Assembly (NCBI GenBank): GCA_034189165.1
Contig: JAXHVN010000053.1
Coordinates: 12,973 to 76,972 of the forward strand
Direction of reading: 5' to 3'
Origin: JAASSS01 sp021767745
GTDB taxonomy: Bacteria; Pseudomonadota; Gammaproteobacteria; UBA5335
Length of the DNA: 64,000 nt
Both the position numbers and the translations under genes were made by a program. Below the pieces are notes generated by a model. The model had not been told where the DNA came from. It worked only from the letters and a program-made list of their open reading frames with translations, and ran no database searches. Numbering within the stretch: the first letter of the stretch is position 1; the number at the start of each line of letters is the position of its first letter. Below, in pieces: positions 50,292 through 60,439 of the stretch.

Positions 50292-52043
50292 CTAGCGGTA
50301 GGCCTTGTCGATCTGCTCGCGCGTGAGCACGCCATAGACACGCAGGCGCCCGGGCGCCACTTCGTTCTGCACCACCGCGGCGTCGAACTTGCCGCCGCCG
50401 AGGGCCTCGTACGCCTCCTGTAGGCTCGCCAGTAGGCTGACACTGACCGCCTGTAGCCGCGTGCCGGGGATGTTCAGCAGGTCGATGGACTCATCCGGCG
50501 CGCCTTCGGTCTCCGACAGATGCCGCGCGAGGTCCGCAGCGGCCAGCACGCTGTCGCGCCGCTCCCCGTCGCGTATCAGCAACCACAGCGGCTTGTGGCT
50601 CAGCATCTCCTGCGCCTCGGCACGCGTCAGCCGCGGGCCGGTCAGCTGCAGGGAGCGTTCCATGGCACTGGCCACGCCGATACGGCGCAGCGACTGTGAC
50701 ACCGGGTCGTTGCGATAGTCCATGCCCAGCAGTTGCACCAGGCCGACGTGCACCGGTGGGCGGCCGAAGACGCGGCGGTTCACCAGCATCGCGGTCACCA
50801 CCGTCAGCATGCCCGGCAGCAGGATGTTGTGATTGCCGCTGAGCTCGAGCATCGAGATCAGGGCCGCCAGCGGCGCCTGCAGCACCGCGCCCATCATCGT
50901 CGCCATGCCGATCAGCGCGTAGAAGCCGGGAGCCGAGGTGTGGGCGGGCGCCACCGCCTGAGCCAGGCTGCCGCAGAGCAGGCCGCCCGCTGCGCCCATG
51001 ACGAGCGTCGGGCCGATCAGACCGCCGGGGATGCCGAGGCCAACGGCGGCGACCGAGGCCACCAGCCGGCCCACCAGCAGTGCCAACGCGAGTCCGATGC
51101 CGAGCTGGCCGGCCAGCGCCTGGTTCAGGCTGTCGTAGCCGATGCCCATCGTCTGCGGTAGCCACAGGCCGATCAGCCCGCCGGTCAGGCCGGCGAGCAG
51201 CAGTCGCAGCCACAGCGGCCGGCCTTGCGCGCGGCGCGTCACGTACTGCAGCGAGAGCACGAAGGTGCCCGCGAGCGCGCCGAACGCCAGCCCGACCAGC
51301 AGCAGGTAGGGCAGCTCCAGCAGCGAGACGAGCTCGAGATCGCCCACCGCGAACACTGCGGCGCTGCCGAAGATCAGCCGGATGAGCACCGTTGCGGTGA
51401 CCGCCGCCAGGATCACGGGCACGAAGCCGAAGATGGTGTATTCCATCATCACCACCTCCATCGCGAACACCACGCCGGCAAGTGGCGTGTTGAACGAGGC
51501 CGCGATGGCGGCCGCGGTGCCGCAGGCGATCAGGCTGCGCAACGTGTTGTTCGGTACGTCGAGCGACTGACCCAGCAGACTGCTGGTGGCGGCGCCGAGA
51601 TGGACGCCGGGGCCCTCACGGCCAACCGAGTGGCCGGAGACGATCGCCAGCGCGCCGCCGGCGAACTGCGCCAGCAGGTGCGAGGCGGGCAGCCGGCCCT
51701 GGTAATAGCCCAGCCGCACCAGTACGTGATTGATGCCGACCTCGCGCTCCCGCGGCCCGAGCCGGTAGAGCACCAGGGCGCAGCCGAGCCCGCCCAGCAC
51801 CGGCAGCGCCAGCCGCGCCCAGTCGGGCAGGCTGACGTAGTCGTCTGGGCGGCTCATGCCGATCAGATGTTGCTGGGAAAGCTCGATCAGCAGGCGGAAG
51901 GCAGCCACCACCAACGCCGTGAGCAGGCCACACAACAGCCCGAGCAGCGCCAGCTGTACCGAAACGTCGGGGCTGGCGAGCCGCAGCCGCAGTTGCTCCA
52001 GCGACTGGGTGAGGCGGGAGCGGAGCGCGGCAGCGGCAGACAT
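50292..52043 (-). CDS. CLC-family chloride channel/antiporter with C-terminal CBS-like region
   Basis: Membrane protein of 583 residues with about ten hydrophobic segments, then a cytoplasmic tail from about residue 430 that resembles paired CBS domains. The gating-glutamate motif is GREGP (within SGHSVGREGPGVHLGA). The first selectivity motif GSGIP is not present; the aligned stretch reads EVGINHVL, and GGLIGP replaces GxFxP. It belongs to a CLC clade distinct from ClcA. ATG at 52043 is chosen; CATACT lies 7 nt upstream. It precedes hemJ and is divergent from argC. Confidence 0.88.
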   Translation of the reverse strand: MSAAAALRSRLTQSLEQLRLRLASPDVSVQLALLGLLCGLLTALVVAAFRLLIELSQQHLIGMSRPDDYVSLPDWARLALPVLGGLGCALVLYRLGPREREVGINHVLVRLGYYQGRLPASHLLAQFAGGALAIVSGHSVGREGPGVHLGAATSSLLGQSLDVPNNTLRSLIACGTAAAIAASFNTPLAGVVFAMEVVMMEYTIFGFVPVILAAVTATVLIRLIFGSAAVFAVGDLELVSLLELPYLLLVGLAFGALAGTFVLSLQYVTRRAQGRPLWLRLLLAGLTGGLIGLWLPQTMGIGYDSLNQALAGQLGIGLALALLVGRLVASVAAVGLGIPGGLIGPTLVMGAAGGLLCGSLAQAVAPAHTSAPGFYALIGMATMMGAVLQAPLAALISMLELSGNHNILLPGMLTVVTAMLVNRRVFGRPPVHVGLVQLLGMDYRNDPVSQSLRRIGVASAMERSLQLTGPRLTRAEAQEMLSHKPLWLLIRDGERRDSVLAAADLARHLSETEGAPDESIDLLNIPGTRLQAVSVSLLASLQEAYEALGGGKFDAAVVQNEVAPGRLRVYGVLTREQIDKAYR

Positions 52044-52140
52044 CCTGGCCAGTATGCCAGAGCGACCGCGGTGGTTTTCGCGGCACGGGTGGCCGGCTCT
52101 GCCATAATCCGCCGCAGTCGACAGTAAGGGAGGCGCGAGG

Positions 52141-53178
52141 ATGATCACGGCGGGCATCGTGGGCGGCACCGGCTATACCGGTGTGGAGTTGTTGCGGCTG
52201 CTTGCCGCACACCCGGACGTGTCGCTGCGCGTGATCACCTCCCGCGGTGCGGCCGGCACCCGCGTCGGCGAGCTGTTCCCCAGCTTGCGTCGGGCGCTGG
52301 ACCTGACGTTCAGCGCGCCCGATCCCGCGTTCCTGGCGCAATGTGACGTGGTTTTTTTTGCCACGCCGCACGCGACTGCCATGTCACTGGCGCCGGCGCT
52401 GCTGGAGGCGGGCAGCCGGCTGGTGGATCTGTCGGCCGACTTCCGCCTGCGCGATCCGGCGCAGTGGGCGCAGTGGTACGGTCAGCAGCACGCGGCGCCG
52501 ACACTGCTGGCGGAGGCGGTGTACGGCCTGCCCGAGCGCAATCGTGCTGCGATCCGGCAGGCGCGGCTCGTGGCCTGCCCCGGTTGCTATCCGACCGCGA
52601 TTCAGCTGGGGTTACTGCCGCTGCTGGACGCCGATTGGGTGGATCGTGATTCGCTGATCGCCAGCGCTGCCAGCGGCGTCAGCGGTGCTGGCCGCGTGCC
52701 CAAGCTGGGGGCGCTGCTCACCGAGGCGGGCGAGAGCCTGTCGGCCTACGCCGTGGGCGGGCATCGCCACCTGCCGGAGATCGAGCAGCAGCTGGCGGCG
52801 TTTGCCGGCGGATCGGCGACGGTGACCTTCGTGCCACATCTGGCGCCGATGACACGGGGCATCCATGCCACGCTGTACGCCCGGCTACGCGAGCCGGTCT
52901 CCGAGGCGCAGTTGCAGTCTTGCTTCGACGCGGTCTACGCGGACGAGCCATTCGTGGACGTGCTGCCCCTTGGCAGCGTGCCCGCCACGCGCGACGTGCG
53001 TGGCAGCAATGTCTGCCGCCTGGCCGTGCATCGTCCGCAGGGGCGCGAGACAGTCGTGATCCTGAGCGCCATCGACAATCTGGTGAAGGGCGCGGCCGGT
53101 CAGGCGGTGCAGAACATGAACCTGATGTTCGGCTTGCCGGAAACGCAGGGCCTCGCCGTCACCGGCCTGGTGCCGTAG
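52141..53178 (+). CDS. argC: N-acetyl-gamma-glutamyl-phosphate reductase ArgC
   Basis: Third step of arginine synthesis. It has 345 residues; NADP motif GGTGYTGVELLRLL, catalytic Cys149 in CPGCYPTA and the GGHRHLPEIEQ block with the catalytic His. A good ribosome binding site (GGGAGG about 8 nt upstream) precedes the ATG. CATAAT at 52103-52108 may be its -10. Confidence 0.96.
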   Translation: MITAGIVGGTGYTGVELLRLLAAHPDVSLRVITSRGAAGTRVGELFPSLRRALDLTFSAPDPAFLAQCDVVFFATPHATAMSLAPALLEAGSRLVDLSADFRLRDPAQWAQWYGQQHAAPTLLAEAVYGLPERNRAAIRQARLVACPGCYPTAIQLGLLPLLDADWVDRDSLIASAASGVSGAGRVPKLGALLTEAGESLSAYAVGGHRHLPEIEQQLAAFAGGSATVTFVPHLAPMTRGIHATLYARLREPVSEAQLQSCFDAVYADEPFVDVLPLGSVPATRDVRGSNVCRLAVHRPQGRETVVILSAIDNLVKGAAGQAVQNMNLMFGLPETQGLAVTGLVP

Positions 53179-53183
53179 CGGCC

Positions 53184-53867
53184 ATGGGCGGCCTCTGGCG
53201 CGGACTGCTGCTGCTGCTGCTCGTGGTACCGGGGGTGGGTGCGGGCGCCTTTCTGCTCGGGCGTGCCAGCGTGGAGGCGAGCGCCGGTGACGCGCAGGCC
53301 CTGCGATCGGCACCCGCCCTGCGCGAGGCGCTCGCCCGGCTGCAGACCGCCTATGCGGTGGATCAGGCTGCCTTCCAAGCGCTGCAGCAGGACTATGCCG
53401 AACTGCAGGAACAGCTGCTGGTGCTGGATCGGGAGTTGACGCTCTACCGGGAGGTCGTCGATGCCGGGCCGGCGCCAGGAATCCGCATCCTCGATATGAC
53501 GCTGCAGCCGGCCGCGGCGGCGCAGGGCTGGCAGTTCGAGGTGAGCCTGATGCGCAGCAGCCTGGACGCGGAGGCGGCCAGCGGCGAAATGACGCTGACC
53601 GCCTATGGGTGGAACGAAGGCCAGTCGGAGCTGCGCAGCGAGCGGTTGCTGGAGCGGGCACAGACCTATCGCCTGCGCGATTACCAGCAGCTCCAGGGGA
53701 CGTTCACGCTGCCGCCGAACTTTCGACCGGAACGGGTCGAGGTGGTGCTGAAGTCGCCCGGCGGTGGGCGGGTCAGCCGGGCGTTCGACTGGGAGCGTCT
53801 GGCGCATATGGGGCAGGTGATCTCGGCCGAGCCTCCCGTCGGCTACAATGGGGCATCCGATTCATGA
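53184..53867 (+). CDS. conserved hypothetical membrane protein with coiled coil (DUF6776-like)
   Basis: A 227-residue protein: one N-terminal membrane segment (residues about 5-27), a coiled coil (LQTAYAVDQAAFQALQQDYAELQEQLLVL in parts) and a C-terminal beta-rich domain (RILDMTLQPAAAAQGWQFEVSLMR onward). It probably faces the periplasm. The same kind of gene lies between argC and erpA in Pseudomonas. Function unknown; the shape recalls periplasmic envelope factors. Confidence 0.8.
   Translation: MGGLWRGLLLLLLVVPGVGAGAFLLGRASVEASAGDAQALRSAPALREALARLQTAYAVDQAAFQALQQDYAELQEQLLVLDRELTLYREVVDAGPAPGIRILDMTLQPAAAAQGWQFEVSLMRSSLDAEAASGEMTLTAYGWNEGQSELRSERLLERAQTYRLRDYQQLQGTFTLPPNFRPERVEVVLKSPGGGRVSRAFDWERLAHMGQVISAEPPVGYNGASDS
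53844..53849 (+). promoter_or_regulatory. candidate -10 element of erpA
   Basis: TACAAT lies within the 3' end of the preceding gene, 32 nt before the erpA ATG. No strong -35 is seen, but it would let erpA be expressed separately from argC. Confidence 0.35.
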
Positions 53868-53881
53868 GGGAGCATCACGCC

Positions 53882-54226
53882 ATGCAGTCCAGCGACAATA
53901 CGCCGGTCACCTTCACGGATGCGGCCGCCGGCAAGGTGCGTCAACTGCTCGAGGAAGAGCCGAACAAGGACATGAAGCTGCGCGTGTTCGTATCCGGCGG
54001 TGGCTGTTCCGGTTTCCAGTACGGCTTCACCTTCGATGAGAGCATCCTCGACGGTGACGCAGCGGTCGAGAACGGCGGGGTGACGCTGCTGATCGATCCC
54101 ACCAGCATCCAGTATCTGCAGGGCGCTGAGATCGACTACAGCGACGGCCTGCAGGGCGCCCACTTCGTCATCCGTAATCCCAACGCCACGACCACCTGCG
54201 GCTGCGGCTCTTCGTTCTCCGTCTGA
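53882..54226 (+). CDS. erpA: iron-sulfur cluster insertion protein ErpA
   Basis: A-type carrier that delivers [4Fe-4S] clusters, for example to IspG/IspH. It has 114 residues with cluster ligands Cys42, Cys106 and Cys108 at the same positions as E. coli ErpA. I chose the ATG at 53882 over 53864 because GAGGGAG lies 8-9 nt before it and the length then equals the family's. Confidence 0.96.
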   Translation: MQSSDNTPVTFTDAAAGKVRQLLEEEPNKDMKLRVFVSGGGCSGFQYGFTFDESILDGDAAVENGGVTLLIDPTSIQYLQGAEIDYSDGLQGAHFVIRNPNATTTCGCGSSFSV

Positions 54227-54249
54227 ACCCCTCGCCTGCGCCGGGTGTG

Positions 54250-55362
54250 CTAACAGCTAGGTAGGTAGATCGCGCCGAGCGGTGCGGACCGGCGGGCCCC
54301 AGTGGCGCCCGGCGCGTTGCCGGGCTCGCCCCGCAGGCGGCGGTGGGCCAGCCAGGCGAAGGCGGCGGCCTCGACCATGTCCGGATCCATCCCGTAGGCG
54401 GCAGTCGAGGCGAGCTGCTGGTCCGGCAGTTGCGCCGCCAGCCGCTCGAGCAGGAAACGATTGCGACTGCCGCCACCGCACACCAGCAGCAGCTCGGTTG
54501 CGGGCTGTTGCCGCTGCAGTGCCCGTGCCACGGACACCGCGGTCAGTTCGGTCAGCGTGCGTTGGACGTCGGCCGGCGGCAGGGTGCTGCTGCCGAGCCG
54601 CGTGCGCAGCCACGGCCAGCCGAACTGCGTCCGGCCCGTACTCTTGGGCGGCGCGATGGTGAAGTAGGGCTCGTCCAGCAGGCGTTCGAGCAGGGCGGTA
54701 TCCAGCGAGCCGCTGCGGGCCCAGGCGCCGTCGTGATCGCAGGGCCGCTGCAGGTGATGCTGCGCCCACAGATCAAGCAGCGCGTTGGCGGGTCCGGTAT
54801 CGAAGCCGGTGATCGTTCCCGACGGCGGCAACAGCGTCAGGTTGGCGATGCCGCCGAGATTGAGCACGGCGCGCGCCTGGGCGTCGCTGGCGAACAGGCA
54901 GGCGTGAAACAGCGGGACCAGCGGCGCGCCCTCGCCGCCGGCGGCGATGTCGCTGCGGCGAAAGTCGGCCACCACCGGCACACCCAATTCCGTGGCCAGC
55001 AGCGCCGGATTGCCGGCTTGCAAGGTGCGGTTGCGCGTACCGCCGAGCTGGTGGCGCAGGGTCTGACCGTGGCTGCCGCAGGCGGCGAGCTGTGCCGGAG
55101 AGACGCGTTGTGCGATCAGGAAGACGCGTGCCGCGGCGGCGAAGGCCTCGGCAATGGCGTCATCCAGCGCCAGCATCTGGTCGACCGAGCCACCGTCGCT
55201 CGATTCGACCACCTGCTGGATGGCGGACTGCAAGGCCGTCGATAGCGGCTGTTCGCCGCTCGCGACCAGAACAGGCCGATCGCCGCCGCAGTCCAACAGG
55301 GCGAGATCGATGGCGTCCGCACTCGTCCCGGAGATCAGGCCGAGGTACAGCGCCTTATCCAT
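54250..55362 (-). CDS. anmK: anhydro-N-acetylmuramic acid kinase AnmK
   Basis: Converts anhMurNAc to MurNAc-6-phosphate in murein recycling, complementing AmpD. It has 370 residues of the ASKHA fold: GLISGTSADAIDLAL (usually GLMSGTSxDGID), SHGQTLRHQ, VLNLGGIANLT, GFDTGPANALLD and VCGGGSRNRFLL. It is 6 bp after the M23 peptidase gene and converges with erpA. Confidence 0.96.
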   Translation of the reverse strand: MDKALYLGLISGTSADAIDLALLDCGGDRPVLVASGEQPLSTALQSAIQQVVESSDGGSVDQMLALDDAIAEAFAAAARVFLIAQRVSPAQLAACGSHGQTLRHQLGGTRNRTLQAGNPALLATELGVPVVADFRRSDIAAGGEGAPLVPLFHACLFASDAQARAVLNLGGIANLTLLPPSGTITGFDTGPANALLDLWAQHHLQRPCDHDGAWARSGSLDTALLERLLDEPYFTIAPPKSTGRTQFGWPWLRTRLGSSTLPPADVQRTLTELTAVSVARALQRQQPATELLLVCGGGSRNRFLLERLAAQLPDQQLASTAAYGMDPDMVEAAAFAWLAHRRLRGEPGNAPGATGARRSAPLGAIYLPSC

Positions 55363-55368
55363 GGTGGA

Positions 55369-56736
55369 TCAGGGCTGGCGGGCGGCGACCTGCACGCCAT
55401 TCGGCGCGTCGAGTTGCGCGATCAGCGGTGCCGCCTGACGATCGAAGCGGGTCTTCTCCTTGCCGCGCAGGCGCTCGGCGATCGAGAAGGTGATCTTGAG
55501 CGGGTCCCGATGCTCGCCATTGACGCGGAATTCGTAGTGCAGGTGCGGGCCGGTCGCCAGGCCGGTGGAGCCCACCGCGCCAATGAGTTCGCCCTGTTTG
55601 ACCCGCTGGCCGAGTTTCAGGCCGGACGCGAAGCGACTCAGGTGCGCGTAGAGCGTTGAGTACTGACTGCCGTGATCGATGATCACCACGTTGCCGTAGC
55701 CGCCCTTGCGACCGCGGAACACCACCTTGCCGTCACCCGCAGCGCTCACCGGCGCGCCGTGGGGAGCGGCATAGTCCACACCCTTGTGCGCCCGGATCTT
55801 GTTCAGCACGGGGTGGCGCCGGCGCAGGTTGAACGGCGAGCTGATGCGGGTGAATTCGACGGGGGTGCGCAAGAAGGCCTTGCGCAGCGCCTTGCCGTCA
55901 GGCGTGTAGTAGGCGACGCTGCCGTCGTCGTGCGTGAAGCGAATCGCCTGGTGCGTGCGTCCCCCGGTGGTGAACGACGCGGCGAGCACGTCGCCTGTTC
56001 CCACCTGCCGATCCTCGGCCAGCATTTGCTCGTAGACGACCGAGAAGTGGTCGCCGCTGCGCAGGTCGAGGGCAAAGTCGATATCCCACTTGAAGATCTT
56101 GGCGATCTCCATCGTGGTCTGATCGGCTAGACCGGCGCGGCTTGCGGCGGCGTAGAGCGAGGAGTCGATCGTGCCCCGCGCGACTCGCTGCTCGCGGTGC
56201 ACCTCGGCGGCATCGACCTGTGCGGCAAAGCCGGTGGCGGTCTTCGATACCTGCAGCGTATGGATGGGATCGAGTTCGCGGCGCAGGCTGATGAGCCTGC
56301 CCGCCTCGTCGAGCAGCAGCTCGAGATGTTCGCCGGCGCGCAATGAGCTGATCGTCTTGCCGTACTTCGGCAGGTTGCTCAGTGCCAGCCAGTCCTCTCG
56401 CGGCAGCCCGAGACGGCTGAACAGCCGGGAGAGGGTCTCGCCCGGTTCCACGACAACCGCGCTCCAGGCGTCGGCGGGACTGGCACCGAGCGGGGCGATA
56501 GATGCGCCGGTGGGCGGCGCGATATAAGGTTGTCCGTCGTCCGGCGGCTGCGTCGGCAATTCCAGCGTCGCCAGCCGGGGCCCCTCATCCGCACCGTGAT
56601 TCGCGTTGGCAAGATAGCCGCCGCCAGCCAGCAGGACCGCGCCGAGCGGCAGTGAATAGATCAGGGCACGTAGTTTTCGTCCGAAGGAAGCGGTTCGAAG
56701 GGCATCCAACTGAAGATCGCGCCGCGGTGTGCTCAT
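55369..56736 (-). CDS. M23-family murein endopeptidase (MepM-like)
   Basis: Envelope protein of 455 residues: membrane anchor near 25-45, an OapA/LysM-like domain (VVVEPGETLSRLFSRLGL), a middle domain, then a LytM zinc peptidase with HKGVDYAAPHGAPV, HGSQYSTLYAHLS and GPHLHYEF. The His and Asp ligands are intact, so it should cleave D,D-crosslinks. ATG at 56736 is taken because residues before it look non-coding. Divergent from tyrS and upstream of anmK, as in Pseudomonas. Confidence 0.93.
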   Translation of the reverse strand: MSTPRRDLQLDALRTASFGRKLRALIYSLPLGAVLLAGGGYLANANHGADEGPRLATLELPTQPPDDGQPYIAPPTGASIAPLGASPADAWSAVVVEPGETLSRLFSRLGLPREDWLALSNLPKYGKTISSLRAGEHLELLLDEAGRLISLRRELDPIHTLQVSKTATGFAAQVDAAEVHREQRVARGTIDSSLYAAASRAGLADQTTMEIAKIFKWDIDFALDLRSGDHFSVVYEQMLAEDRQVGTGDVLAASFTTGGRTHQAIRFTHDDGSVAYYTPDGKALRKAFLRTPVEFTRISSPFNLRRRHPVLNKIRAHKGVDYAAPHGAPVSAAGDGKVVFRGRKGGYGNVVIIDHGSQYSTLYAHLSRFASGLKLGQRVKQGELIGAVGSTGLATGPHLHYEFRVNGEHRDPLKITFSIAERLRGKEKTRFDRQAAPLIAQLDAPNGVQVAARQP

Positions 56737-56896
56737 CGCCACTGTCACGTCCTGTGCGAGGTTGCCGGTACCATAGCCGCGTCGTCCGCGGGAATCAACG
56801 TGATCCGGCGGGGAGTTGTCGGCCGCCTTCCGGGACTTACGGGTCGAACTTCGCGTACTTTGGTAATCAGTGGGATAGGGCACGGGATCATCACCG

Positions 56897-58123
56897 ATGG
56901 CAGGAACGTTCACAGTCGATCAAGCGTTCGATGTCCTCACCGCGGGCGTCGAGAGCGTCATCGCGCCGGACACCCTTCGGGCCAGGCTGGACGAAGGCCG
57001 CCCGCTGCGGATCAAGGCGGGCTTCGACCCCACTGCCCCGGATCTGCATCTCGGTCACGCGGTGTTGCTGAACAAGCTCAGACAGTTTCAGCAGTTCGGC
57101 CATCGAGTGCTGTTCTTGATCGGCGATTTCACCGCGTCCATCGGTGACCCGACCGGCAAGAGCGTGATGCGTCAGCCGCTGACCGCCGAGCAGATCGCCG
57201 CCAACGCGCAAACCTATAGTCGACAGGTGTTCCGCATCCTCGATCCGGCTGCCACCGACGTCGTCTTCAACTCGACGTGGATGGGGCAGATGTCTGCCGC
57301 CGACCTCATCGGCCTGGCTGGCAAGGTAACCGTGGCGCGAATGCTGGAGCGGGACGACTTCAGCAAGCGCTACCGCCAACAGACGCCGATCGGCATCCAT
57401 GAATTTCTCTATCCGCTGATCCAGGGCTGGGATTCGGTGGCGCTGCAGGCCGACGTCGAACTCGGTGGCACCGACCAGACCTTCAACCTGCTAATGGGCC
57501 GGCAGCTGCAGGAGGATGCGGGGCAGTCGCCGCAGATCGTGATGACGTTGCCGATCCTGGAGGGGCTTGATGGGCACAACAAGATGTCGAAGTCGCTCGG
57601 CAACTTCGTCGCACTGGAAGATCCACCGGCGGATATGTTCGGCAAGCTCATGTCGGTGTCCGACGAGCTGATGTGGCGTTATCTCTCCTTGCTGAGCAAG
57701 CAGCCAGCCGGGGTGCTCGAGGACTGGCGGCGGCAGGTGGAGGCAGGCCTCAATCCCAGGGACATCAAGCTGCGGTTGGCGCGAGAGATGGTCGATACAC
57801 TACATGGCGCGGCATCGGCCGAGCGGGCACAGCAAGACTTCATCGACCGGTTCCAGCGCCACCGCCTGCCACGGGCCGAGGATCTGCCGCTCACGTTGGT
57901 GCCTGCACCAGAGGGTGCACTGCCGTTGCCGCGCCTGTTGAAGCAGGCCGGGCTGGTCAGCAGCACGTCGGAGGCACTGCGTGTTCTGCGCCAGGGCGGC
58001 GTGCGGATCGGCGGGGAAAGGGTCGTTCAGGATGACATTCTCATCCAGGACGATCAGGAGCGACTCATCCAGGTCGGCAAGCGCCGTTCGGCACGCGTTC
58101 GTCTCGATCTGCAAGGGGGTTGA
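56897..58123 (+). CDS. tyrS: tyrosyl-tRNA synthetase
   Basis: Class Ic synthetase of 408 residues. The HIGH box reads HLGH, the KMSKS loop is intact (HNKMSKSLGN), and a C-terminal S4 RNA-binding domain starts near ALPLPRLLKQAGL. This is the TyrZ-like type found in pseudomonads and others rather than E. coli TyrS. Its TGA lies inside the -35 box of the first rrn promoter. Confidence 0.97.
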   Translation: MAGTFTVDQAFDVLTAGVESVIAPDTLRARLDEGRPLRIKAGFDPTAPDLHLGHAVLLNKLRQFQQFGHRVLFLIGDFTASIGDPTGKSVMRQPLTAEQIAANAQTYSRQVFRILDPAATDVVFNSTWMGQMSAADLIGLAGKVTVARMLERDDFSKRYRQQTPIGIHEFLYPLIQGWDSVALQADVELGGTDQTFNLLMGRQLQEDAGQSPQIVMTLPILEGLDGHNKMSKSLGNFVALEDPPADMFGKLMSVSDELMWRYLSLLSKQPAGVLEDWRRQVEAGLNPRDIKLRLAREMVDTLHGAASAERAQQDFIDRFQRHRLPRAEDLPLTLVPAPEGALPLPRLLKQAGLVSSTSEALRVLRQGGVRIGGERVVQDDILIQDDQERLIQVGKRRSARVRLDLQGG

Positions 58124-58147
58124 CCATATCCTTGTGGCGCCTATAAT
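58120..58147 (+). promoter_or_regulatory. rrn promoter P1
   Basis: TTGACC (58120-58125), 16-nt spacer, TATAAT (58142-58147), then a GC-rich discriminator (GCGCCGCTCG). The -35 box contains the tyrS stop codon. Confidence 0.8.
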
Positions 58148-58240
58148 GCGCCGCTCGAATGACGAGGCGGTCAGTTGACACCGGTCGCCAATCGGGTTCG
58201 ATCCCTCTGGGGCGGGCCGCAAGGCCTGACCGGAAGGGGG

Positions 58241-58268
58241 TTGACGAAGGCGGGGGGCGGCATATAAT
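58241..58268 (+). promoter_or_regulatory. rrn promoter P2
   Basis: TTGACG (58241-58246), 16-nt spacer of mostly G, TATAAT (58263-58268). It lies 121 bp after P1. Confidence 0.8.
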
Positions 58269-58326
58269 TCGCTCCTCTCGCGACGCCGGCCTGAAGGGCA
58301 GGCAGCAGAAAACGGATCGAAGGCGG

Positions 58327-58355
58327 TTGACGCCAAGATCCACGGAAGATAAGAT
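58327..58355 (+). promoter_or_regulatory. rrn promoter P3
   Basis: TTGACG (58327-58332), 17-nt spacer, TAAGAT (58350-58355). It lies 87 bp after P2; the -10 is weaker than in P1 and P2. Confidence 0.65.
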
Positions 58356-58435
58356 GGTCTGCTCCGCAAAACGCGGAACACCAAAGCACCGCCAAGCGGT
58401 CAAGGCGAAAGCCTCGAGTCATTAAAAACATAGAT

Positions 58436-58462
58436 CAAGTAGCTTATGTGGGCGCTTGCGTC
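58436..58462 (+). other. 5' arm of 16S rRNA processing stem
   Basis: Pairs with 60088-60114 over 27 nt with one U-U mismatch and one G-U pair, enclosing 16S rRNA. This is the expected RNase III substrate. Confidence 0.9.
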
Positions 58463-58535
58463 AAATATGCGCTAATGCATTATGGTCGATTTAATCGACT
58501 TTGAGTTTAGTCCGACTATGTCGGGCAAATGGTTC

Positions 58536-60078
<1,543 letters not shown>

Positions 60079-60087
60079 AAAGAGCGC

Positions 60088-60114
60088 GATGCAAGCGCCC
60101 TCATAAGCTACTTG
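60088..60114 (+). other. 3' arm of 16S rRNA processing stem
   Basis: Complementary to 58436-58462; see that entry. It begins 10 nt after the mature 16S end. Confidence 0.9.
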
Positions 60115-60137
60115 GTTTTGATCTGCACCTGCAGAGC

Positions 60138-60214
<77 letters not shown>

Positions 60215-60218
60215 TGCC

Positions 60219-60294
60219 GGGGCCATAGCTCAGCTGGGAGAGCGCCTGCTTTGCAAGCAGGAGGTCGGCGGTTCGATCCCGCCTGGCTCCACCA
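60219..60294 (+). tRNA. tRNA-Ala (anticodon TGC)
   Basis: A 76-nt cloverleaf with CCA, 4 bp after tRNA-Ile. Anticodon loop TTTGCAA. The Ile-Ala pair is the usual spacer set. Confidence 0.97.
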
Positions 60295-60317
60295 AGCATA
60301 GGCCAAGCGGCCAGCCA

Positions 60318-60329
60318 GATCTTTAACAA
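60318..60329 (+). promoter_or_regulatory. boxA antitermination site before 23S rRNA
   Basis: AGATCTTTAACA differs at two positions from the boxA consensus TGCTCTTTAACA, and lies at the expected place in the 16S-23S spacer. Confidence 0.75.
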
Positions 60330-60419
60330 TACGGATTGATGTAAAGCGTTGTGATGGCCGTGCCGCTGGTATGGCCGTCACTTGGTATGTTGCATCGTGT
60401 CAGTATGACCCCCGGCGGC

Positions 60420-60439
60420 TCGACCGCTTGGGGTTATAT

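Larger units (their letters stand above)
58124..58535 (+). other. rrn leader and promoter region without protein genes
   Basis: The 412 bp between tyrS and 16S rRNA hold three tandem promoters, a small hairpin TCCGC-AAAAC-GCGGA (58363-58377) that could be boxB-like, and the 5' arm of the 16S processing stem. A clear boxA is not seen in the leader; TCATTAAAAACA near 58419 is only a weak match. No protein gene is supported here. Confidence 0.8.

Noticed and set aside
56737..56896. T-box leader upstream of tyrS
   Set aside because: No T-box sequence or specifier stem is visible; T-boxes are not expected in this group.
58175..58203. a fourth rrn promoter starting with TTGACA
   Set aside because: The -35 is perfect, but at 16-17 nt the -10 (TTCGAT) matches only three positions of the consensus.
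58188..58212. tRNA-like T-arm (GGTTCGATCCC) in the rrn leader
   Set aside because: No 5-bp stem, no D-arm and no anticodon arm can be formed around it.
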